A stretch of DNA of 64,000 nucleotides from Erythrobacter sp. (GTDB lineage: Bacteria > Pseudomonadota > Alphaproteobacteria > Sphingomonadales > Sphingomonadaceae). Positions 57,367-64,000 of the stretch are shown here, in pieces; the stretch's first letter is position 1; every line of letters starts with the position of its first letter. Made by a program: the position numbers and the translations under genes. The stretch spans positions 62,001 to 126,000 of the forward strand of contig DAICXZ010000022.1 of NCBI GenBank assembly GCA_027311945.1. The letters are read 5' to 3'. A model generated the notes under the pieces. It had not been told where the DNA came from, searched no databases, and saw nothing but the letters and a program-made list of their open reading frames with translations.

Positions 57367-58692
57367 TTACTCCGCCGCCTGCTTGAGCGCCGGATCGAGG
57401 TGCCACGCGGGCGGCTCTTCCGAATTGCGCAGGCGGGCGGCCTCTTCCTCCATGTAGTCGCGGATCATCGGCACGGCATTGCGATCCTTCACATATTGCA
57501 GCTGCCAGTTGACCAGCGTGCCATGGCGGAAGCTCTGCTCCGCGCCCGCGAGATAGAACAGCCACATCTTGTAGAACTGCTCGTCGTACATCTCGGTGAT
57601 CTCCTCGCGGTGGAGGACGGTGCGGTTGTACCATTCCTCCAGCGTGTGCGAGTAGTGGAAGCGCATCGCCTCAACATCCATCACTTGCCAGCCGGCCTTC
57701 TCGCTCTCGGTCACGAGTTCGGAAAGTGCGGGGATATAGCCGCCGGGGAAGATGTACTTGCGGGTCCACGCGTCGGTGAAGCCGGGAGGGCCGGCGCGGC
57801 CGCAGCAGTGCGAGAACATCACGCCGTCGTCGGCCAGCAGCCGGTGGGTGTGTTCCATGAACTGCGGATAGTGCGGGGTGCCCACGTGTTCGAGCAGGCC
57901 GACCGAGGAAATGCGGTCGAACGTGCCTTCCACGTCGCGGTAGTCCATCAGCTTGAACTTGACCTTGTCCTCGACGCCTGCCTGCTTCGCGCGTTCCTTG
58001 CAAAAGGCGATCTGGTCGGGCGCCAGCGCCACGCCGAGCACTTCGCAGCCGTAGTGCTTGTTGAGGTAAAGCGCGAGGCCGCCCCAGCCGCAGCCGATAT
58101 CGAGCACGCGCATCGGGCGCTCCATCTCGCGCGCCTTCTGCATGTACATCTTGCCCGCGATCAGCGCCTTCTTGTCGAGCTGCGCCTTTTCGAGGCTCAC
58201 GTCCGTGCGGCGGTGATAGCCCATGGTGTACTGCCGGTCCTCGTCGAGGAACAGCTCGTAAAGGCGGCGGGTGAGGTTGTAGGTGTGCTCGGCGTTCTTG
58301 CGCGCCTTGCTCTTGAGGTTGATCGAATCGACCTTGGCCGCGGTCTTCTGGATCAGGCGCTTCATCGGGCCTTGCGGCTGCAAGGCGCGGTCGCCGTGGA
58401 CCTTGGCCTGACCCGTGACATAAAGAATCATGTCGCGGATATCGTAAGGCGCTTCCACGTGGAGCCAGCCCCACATGAACGCCTCGCCCGCGCCAACCTG
58501 CGGATAGCGCGCGATGTGGCCCGAGGCCTTCTTGTCGGTGAGGCGGATGTGGATCGGCTGGTCATAGGTGCCGCCTTGCCCATCGGGCACGGGGCCGCCA
58601 GGGCCATATTCGTAAACCTTGCCGTCGTAGTCGGTGATCACGAGCTTTCCGGCCCGGATCAGTTTCGTAAGCATTTTGTCGAGCAGCCACAT
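57367..58692 (-). CDS. Cyclopropane-fatty-acyl-phospholipid synthase family SAM methyltransferase
   Basis: MRVLDIGCGWGGLALYLNKHYGCEVLGVALAPDQ; MGYHRRTDVSLEKAQLDKKALIAGKMYM; FPGGYIPALSEL. Confidence 0.93.
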   Translation of the reverse strand: MWLLDKMLTKLIRAGKLVITDYDGKVYEYGPGGPVPDGQGGTYDQPIHIRLTDKKASGHIARYPQVGAGEAFMWGWLHVEAPYDIRDMILYVTGQAKVHGDRALQPQGPMKRLIQKTAAKVDSINLKSKARKNAEHTYNLTRRLYELFLDEDRQYTMGYHRRTDVSLEKAQLDKKALIAGKMYMQKAREMERPMRVLDIGCGWGGLALYLNKHYGCEVLGVALAPDQIAFCKERAKQAGVEDKVKFKLMDYRDVEGTFDRISSVGLLEHVGTPHYPQFMEHTHRLLADDGVMFSHCCGRAGPPGFTDAWTRKYIFPGGYIPALSELVTESEKAGWQVMDVEAMRFHYSHTLEEWYNRTVLHREEITEMYDEQFYKMWLFYLAGAEQSFRHGTLVNWQLQYVKDRNAVPMIRDYMEEEAARLRNSEEPPAWHLDPALKQAAE

Positions 58693-58799
58693 GGGCGCGC
58701 GTCCCTTTCTATCAGTCCCGTTGAAGGGCTGTGTGCGGGCCGATTGGCGGCAAGTCAATCACACGGTGGGATGCGCGGGGGTGGGCAGGGACAATAAGG

Positions 58800-59543
58800 C
58801 TAGATCCCGGCATACCATTGGTAGCCTGCGCGATCCTCCCAATAGCCGCCCTTGCCCCCCGCAATCGGGGTGAGGCTGTCGACCAGTTCGATGCCGGTCA
58901 GGTACTTGGCGTGCTTGTAGCCCAGTTGCCGCTCGATCCGCATCCGCAAAGGCGCGCCGTTGATCACCGGGAGCGGTTCGCCGTTCAATTCATGCGCGAT
59001 GATGGTCTGCGGGTGGTAGGCATCGTCGAGGTCGACGCTCTCGTAATATTCGGAACCGCCGAGCGTGTCGGCGCAGCGGAACACCGCGAAGCGCGCGCCT
59101 TCCTTTACGCCTGCCGCTTCGAGCACATGCGAAAGCTGCGGCCCGGTCCACTCGCCGATTGCGCTCCACCCCTCGACGCAATCATGCCGGGTGATCTGGG
59201 TGCGCTGGGGCAGGGCGCGGATGTCCTCCAGCGAGAGGCTGAGTTCCTTGTCGACCAGCCCGGTGACGCTGAGCCGCCAGTTGGCAAAGCCCTCGGCCTC
59301 GGCCTTGCGATAGGCATCGGTATCGACATCGCGGCTCCCATTGCCGCGGAAGAACGGCGAAATTTCGCTCGCCTTGTATTCGGGTGCCATGGTGATCCGC
59401 CCGAAGCCGAGCGCCCGGTGCAGCCCGCGGTGCCAGCTTTGCGCGCCATCGACGAGGTTGCGGAACACCGAGGTTTCGCTCACCTCGTTGCAGGCAGATA
59501 CGAAGGCGGCCATCGCGCCGACAAGAACGTTGCGCCGCTTCAT
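58800..59543 (-). CDS. Molybdopterin-dependent oxidoreductase (YedY/sulfite oxidase-like)
   Basis: NWRLSVTGLVDKELSLSLEDIRALPQRTQITRHDCVEGWSAIGEWTGPQLSHVLEAAG. Confidence 0.92.
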   Translation of the reverse strand: MKRRNVLVGAMAAFVSACNEVSETSVFRNLVDGAQSWHRGLHRALGFGRITMAPEYKASEISPFFRGNGSRDVDTDAYRKAEAEGFANWRLSVTGLVDKELSLSLEDIRALPQRTQITRHDCVEGWSAIGEWTGPQLSHVLEAAGVKEGARFAVFRCADTLGGSEYYESVDLDDAYHPQTIIAHELNGEPLPVINGAPLRMRIERQLGYKHAKYLTGIELVDSLTPIAGGKGGYWEDRAGYQWYAGI

Positions 59544-60232
59544 TCTGCTCGCCCTCCGGTGATCATGTCGCGCAACTGCCTGATCGGGCCGGACACGAGC
59601 ACGAGCAGCACATGCACAATCAGAAAGGTGATCAGCGCAAAGGCGCAGATAAAGTGGATCGAGCGCGCGCTCTGGCGGCCGCCGAACATCTCGCCCAGCC
59701 ATGGCCAGGCTGCCTCCATCCCCGGGCTCATCGCCATGCCGGTGAACACCATCAGCGGCAGCAGCACGAACACCACCCCGGCATAGGCGATCTTCTGGAG
59801 GATGTTGTACTTGCCCTCGACCGGCTCGAAGTTGAACTTCAGATGCTCCTTGATGTCGAGCCACACGTTGGCGGGTGACCATTCGCGGGCGCGGGCGAAG
59901 AGGTCGCGGTAGATGTGGCCGTTAAGCAGCGCGGTCAGCATGAAGGCGAGCAGCGAAAAGCCGAACACCAGCGCGAAGAGCACGTGATAGTCGCGCGCGA
60001 TGGCGAGGCTGTAGCGGGTGGGGATGGTCGCCCAGCCGGGGAACATCGGCGCGACGAACCAGGCCTGCGAGCTGTCGAAGCCCCAGTCGCCCCAGTACAG
60101 GCGGCGGTGGGCGTTGGAGATGGTCAGTCCGCTCATGAACAGGATGATGACGCTGATCGCGTTGACCCAGTGCCAGATGCGAGTCGAGAGAGCGTGCCGC
60201 TTGGTCAGTTTGATCTTGCCCAGTTTGGTCAT
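59540..60232 (-). CDS. Cytochrome b561-type membrane subunit
   Basis: TRIWHWVNAISVIILFMSGLTISN ... DYHVLFALVFGFSLLAFMLTALLNGH ... RSIHFICAFALITFLIVHVLLVLVSG. Confidence 0.9.
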   Translation of the reverse strand: MTKLGKIKLTKRHALSTRIWHWVNAISVIILFMSGLTISNAHRRLYWGDWGFDSSQAWFVAPMFPGWATIPTRYSLAIARDYHVLFALVFGFSLLAFMLTALLNGHIYRDLFARAREWSPANVWLDIKEHLKFNFEPVEGKYNILQKIAYAGVVFVLLPLMVFTGMAMSPGMEAAWPWLGEMFGGRQSARSIHFICAFALITFLIVHVLLVLVSGPIRQLRDMITGGRAE

Positions 60233-60990
60233 CCCGATTGGCTCTCCTCGCGCGCAAGGTAAATCACATCGCGGTTTTGGCAAAGCAGGTGTTGTCCCGA
60301 ATCGACGAACAGCTCCTGCCCGCTGGCGAGCTGCCCCTCTGCCATGAACAGCGCGGCCTCGGCCACTTCGCTGGCATCGGTGCGCCGTTCGAGCAGGTTG
60401 AGCCGGTGCGAGCGCTCGGCCTCGTTGTCGGTCTGGTCGTGGCTGGCGAGGATCGCGCCGGGGGCGAGCCGATAGACCCGATCACCCGGCGCGGCGGCTT
60501 GTGCCAGCATCCGCGCTGCCGCATCGACCGCCGCCTTGCTCATGGTGTAGCTGAAGAAGTCGGGGTTGATGTTGGCGAGCTTCTGGTCGGTCACCTGAAT
60601 GACCCGCCGCCCGGCGTTTGAGCGGGCATGGGCGAAGAACGCGCTCGCCAGCTGCACCTGCGCGCGGGCGTTTACCGCCATGGCGCGGGCGAAGGCATCC
60701 GAATCGAGCGCGTCATGGCTGTCGTACTCGAACAGGCTCGCGCAATTGACCAGCGCCTGCCAGTTGCCAAGTTCGCCCGCGAGAGTGCGCGCCAGACCTG
60801 CGCAGGCGGCTTCGTCCGCCAGATCGCATTGCAGGGTGCGTGCGCTGGGCAGGCTGGCGGCAAGGGCCTGCGCCTCATCGCGTGAGCGGCGATAGTGCAC
60901 CACCACATGCCATCCCGCCGCGCCGAAGCGGCGGGCAATGGCGGCACCGATGCGGCGTGCGCCGCCTGTTATCAGCACACTGCGCATCAT
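60229..60990 (-). CDS. SDR family oxidoreductase (pteridine reductase/FolM-like flavour)
   Basis: MMRSVLITGGARRIGAAIARRFGAAGWHVVVHYRRSRDEAQAL ... NCASLFEYDS ... FFSYTMSKAAVDAAARMLA. Confidence 0.88.
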   Translation of the reverse strand: MMRSVLITGGARRIGAAIARRFGAAGWHVVVHYRRSRDEAQALAASLPSARTLQCDLADEAACAGLARTLAGELGNWQALVNCASLFEYDSHDALDSDAFARAMAVNARAQVQLASAFFAHARSNAGRRVIQVTDQKLANINPDFFSYTMSKAAVDAAARMLAQAAAPGDRVYRLAPGAILASHDQTDNEAERSHRLNLLERRTDASEVAEAALFMAEGQLASGQELFVDSGQHLLCQNRDVIYLAREESQSG

Positions 60991-61179
60991 GGGGCGATCC
61001 GGCAGAAACGAGGGCGGTTGCAGTGCAGCATTGGCGCAGGTTTGCACGGTCGCGCCCGGCTTGCAAAGGCTGGCTTCGTAAAAGAGTCTTGCACGATCGC
61101 TCAACAGCGGCTTTCTATTCAGGATAAAGTCAATTTGTGGCAGCCATTCAAAGGCCGTCGCAGGGGAGGAACTTGCAGG

Positions 61180-62439
61180 ATGATCCGGATCGCAACTGCG
61201 GTGAGCGCGCTGGCGCTGGCCTTTGGCGCATGTCAGACGCTGGCGCAGGATGCGCCGACTGCCGCCTCGAAGCCCACGCCCGCACCGGCGCCCTTCATGG
61301 GAACGGCGCTGGGCGAGGGGCCGTGGGACATGAGCAGCGCCGAAGGCCCGATCCATGTTGAAGTGCTGACGCGCGGGCTGGTCAATCCGTGGGGCATGGC
61401 TTTTCTGCCAGATGGCTCCATGCTGGTGACCGAGCGACCGGGGCGGCTGCGGATCGTTGCTGGCGATGGAACGCTCGATCCCGAGCCGATCAAGGGACTG
61501 CCGGAGATCTATGCTCTGGGCATCGCCGGGCTCAATGACGTGGTGCTCGATCCCCAGTTTGAGACCAACCATCGGATATATCTTGCCTATTCCAAGCCCA
61601 ATCCCTCGGGCGCGGACGAGCAGGCCTTGGCCGTGGCGCGCGCGGTGTGGGATGGTGGGCACGAATTGCACGATGTTGAGGACATCTTCCTAGCCGCGCC
61701 CTGGTATGGCGCGCAGACCCAGCCCGAGCGGTGCTGCGGGCAGGGCCCGGCCTTCGGCAGCTTTGGCGGACGCCTGCTGTTCGATGGTGAGGGCCATCTT
61801 TTCGTCACCAGCGGCGACCGCAATTATGGCGAAATGGTTGCCGGCCAAGACAACCACTTCGGTAAGATCCTGCGCCTCAACGCCGATGGCTCGGTGCCCG
61901 CCGACAACCCCTGGGTTGGGCGCGATGGCGCGCGGCCCGAGGTGTGGTCGACCGGCCACCGCAACCCACTCGGGCTTACCATCAATCCCTTTACGGGCGA
62001 CCTGTGGGATACCGAATTCGGCCCGCGCGGGGGCGACGAGATGAACCGGATCATGCGCGGCGGCGACTATGGCTGGATGAGCGTCACGCAAGGCTTCCAC
62101 TATAATGGCGAACCGACCGAAGCAGTGAGCAAGGTTCCCGGCAAGATCGACCCGGTGCTGGCCTGGGGGCCGCCGAGCCTCAACCCCGGCAACATCGCGT
62201 TTTACAAGGGCGAGGCCTTCCCCGGCTGGCAGGGCGACCTGCTGCTCGCCACTTTCACTGAAGGCCTGCTGCGGTACGACACCGATGCGCAGGGGATGCC
62301 GCTCAATCAGCCCGAGACGTTGCTGAAAGACCTTGGCCAGCGCTGGCGTGACGTGCGCGTGGGGCCGGACGGGGCGCTATACCTGCTGACCGACATGGCT
62401 GACGGCGCCATCATCAAGGTTACGCCCGCCGAAGGCTGA
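61180..62439 (+). CDS. PQQ-dependent sugar dehydrogenase (YliI/soluble aldose dehydrogenase type)
   Basis: RGLVNPWGMAFLPDGSMLVTERPGRLRIV ... WSTGHRNPLGLTINPFTGDLWDTEFGPRGGDEMN. Confidence 0.94.
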   Translation: MIRIATAVSALALAFGACQTLAQDAPTAASKPTPAPAPFMGTALGEGPWDMSSAEGPIHVEVLTRGLVNPWGMAFLPDGSMLVTERPGRLRIVAGDGTLDPEPIKGLPEIYALGIAGLNDVVLDPQFETNHRIYLAYSKPNPSGADEQALAVARAVWDGGHELHDVEDIFLAAPWYGAQTQPERCCGQGPAFGSFGGRLLFDGEGHLFVTSGDRNYGEMVAGQDNHFGKILRLNADGSVPADNPWVGRDGARPEVWSTGHRNPLGLTINPFTGDLWDTEFGPRGGDEMNRIMRGGDYGWMSVTQGFHYNGEPTEAVSKVPGKIDPVLAWGPPSLNPGNIAFYKGEAFPGWQGDLLLATFTEGLLRYDTDAQGMPLNQPETLLKDLGQRWRDVRVGPDGALYLLTDMADGAIIKVTPAEG

Positions 62440-62473
62440 GCGCGCGTCGCGAGCCGGGCAAAGTCAACCGGGG

Positions 62474-64000
62474 TCAGGCCTCCGGCACATTTGCTTTCAG
62501 CTCGGCCTTCCACAGATCGGCCACCGCGTCGCTCGGCGCGCGCCAGTCGCCGCGCGGGCTGAGCGCACCGCCTGCGCTCACCTTCGGCCCATTGGGAATA
62601 GCGCTGCGCTTGAACTGGCTGAAGCCGAAGAAGCGCGCGAGGAACTTGTCGAGCCATGAGGTGATGGTGGCAAGATCGTATTCGTTCTTCTTGCCCTCGG
62701 GGAAGGCGTGCGGCCACAGCCCTTCGTTGCGATCGCGCCAGGCGTGCCAGGCGAGGAAGGCGACATGGCTCGGTTTCTGGCCGTAGCGCACCACGTGGTG
62801 GAGAAAAAAGTCGTTGAGCTCATAGGGGCCGATCACGGCCTCGGTGCTCTGGATTTCCTCGTCCTCGCCCGCCGGGACCAGCTCCGGGCTGATCTCGGTA
62901 GCAAGGATCGCTTCGAGCACTTCGTCGGTCTGCGGATCGAACTGGTTGCTCCGCGTGGCCCAGCGAATGAGGTACTGGATCAGGGTCTTGGGCACGCCTG
63001 CGTTGACCGCATAGTGGCTCATCTGGTCGCCCACGCCATAGGTGCACCAGCCCAGGGCCAGCTCGCTGAGGTCGCCGGTGCCGATCACGAAGCCGCCGTG
63101 ATGCCCGGCAAGCCGGAACAGATAGTCGGTACGCAGGCCCGCCTGCACGTTCTCGAAGGTGGTGTCGTAGACCGGTTTGCCGTCCGCGTACGGGTGGTCG
63201 ATGTCTTTCAGCATCAGTTCGGCGGCGGGGCGGATGTCGATCTCCTCGGCGGTGATGCCGAGTGCCCGCATCAGCTTCCAGGCGTTGCTCTTGGTGCCTT
63301 CCGAGGTGCCGAAGCCGGGCATGGTGTAGCCGCGAATGGTGGTGCGCGGCAGGCCGAGCCGGTCGCAGGCCTTGGCCGCCACGATCAGCGCATGGGTGGA
63401 ATCGAGCCCGCCCGAAATGCCGATCACCATGCATTTGGCGTGGGTCGACTGGAACCGGCGCATCAGGGCATCGACCTGGATGTTGAAGGCTTCGTAGCAG
63501 TCCTCGTCAAGCCGATGCTGGCGGTTGGGCACGAAGGGAAAGCGGCGGATCGGCCGGATCAGACCGATGTCGCCGGGAGCAGGGGTATGGTCGAAGGCGA
63601 TGGTGCGGAAGCTGTCTTCGGGGCGGCCTTCAGCCTCGGCGCAATCGTTGAACGTGCCCATGCGCATCCGGTCATCAAGAATGCGACGGGTGTCGATGTC
63701 GGTGATGCACAGTTCAGGGTGAAGATCGAACCGGCTGCTTTCGACCAGCAGGTCACCCAGCTCGTAGATCATGCCCTGGCCGTCCCAGGCAAGGTCGGTG
63801 GTGCTTTCACCGTGGCCGCTCGCCGAATAGGCATAGGCGCAGACCGCGCGCGAGGAACTGGCGCGGCACAGCATATGCCGCTCGTCGGACTTGCCAATCA
63901 CGATGTTCGAGGCCGAGAGGTTGAGCACGATGGTCGCCCCCGCGAGGGCGGCGCGGGTGCCGGGCTGGGTGGGCGCCCAGAAATCCTCGCAGATTTCGAT
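62474..64000 (-). CDS. nadE: Glutamine-dependent NAD+ synthase, partial (runs off right edge)
   Basis: Open frame continues past the track start to 64000 ([32 protein letters not shown]...); [48 protein letters not shown]. Confidence 0.95.
   Translation of the reverse strand: MEICEDFWAPTQPGTRAALAGATIVLNLSASNIVIGKSDERHMLCRASSSRAVCAYAYSASGHGESTTDLAWDGQGMIYELGDLLVESSRFDLHPELCITDIDTRRILDDRMRMGTFNDCAEAEGRPEDSFRTIAFDHTPAPGDIGLIRPIRRFPFVPNRQHRLDEDCYEAFNIQVDALMRRFQSTHAKCMVIGISGGLDSTHALIVAAKACDRLGLPRTTIRGYTMPGFGTSEGTKSNAWKLMRALGITAEEIDIRPAAELMLKDIDHPYADGKPVYDTTFENVQAGLRTDYLFRLAGHHGGFVIGTGDLSELALGWCTYGVGDQMSHYAVNAGVPKTLIQYLIRWATRSNQFDPQTDEVLEAILATEISPELVPAGEDEEIQSTEAVIGPYELNDFFLHHVVRYGQKPSHVAFLAWHAWRDRNEGLWPHAFPEGKKNEYDLATITSWLDKFLARFFGFSQFKRSAIPNGPKVSAGGALSPRGDWRAPSDAVADLWKAELKANVPEA

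Noticed and set aside
54313-58797. 1494-aa + strand ORF
   Set aside because: Antisense to rlpA tail, argG, MATE transporter and the CFA-like methyltransferase; His/Arg/Ala/Leu-rich composition typical of high-GC antisense frames.

Overview
The window is about 64 kb of high-GC alphaproteobacterial chromosome. Gene order and protein flavour suggest Sphingomonadales, probably Erythrobacteraceae (inference). Its core is a nearly complete str-S10-spc-alpha ribosomal supercluster: rpsL-rpsG-fusA-tuf-rpsJ-rplCDWB-rpsS-rplV-rpsC-rplP-rpmC-rpsQ-rplNXE-rpsN-rpsH-rplFR-rpsE-rpmD-rplO-secY-adk-rpsM-rpsK-rpoA-rplQ, at about 4.2-24 kb. A minus-strand TCA block follows (mdh-sucD-sucA-sucB-lpd, with no sucC in the block). 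Next come a GGDEF/EAL protein, a SleB hydrolase, a BtuF/BtuC/BtuD-like ABC importer, an M3 peptidase, uvrA, rlpA, argG, a MATE transporter, a CFA-synthase-like methyltransferase, a molybdoenzyme/cytochrome b/SDR overlap operon, a PQQ-type sugar dehydrogenase and a partial NAD+ synthase. The left edge carries a partial sulfotransferase that appears to be fused in frame to an anti-sigma-like tail. The most interesting accessory segment is around uvrA (45.5-53.8 kb). It holds an Ala-rich modular protein of unknown function, a divergent remnant of a second uvrA 3' end, an AT-rich islet encoding a two-domain AvcD-like (anti-phage dCTP/dCMP) deaminase with a divergent 57-aa microprotein ORF, and an HTH/terminase-small-subunit-like ORF containing REP-like sequence. 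The long spacers of the ribosomal cluster almost all hold strong hairpins, including an attenuator-like leader before rpsJ and an intrinsic terminator between rpmD and rplO. All calls come from reading the sequence; no searches were run.
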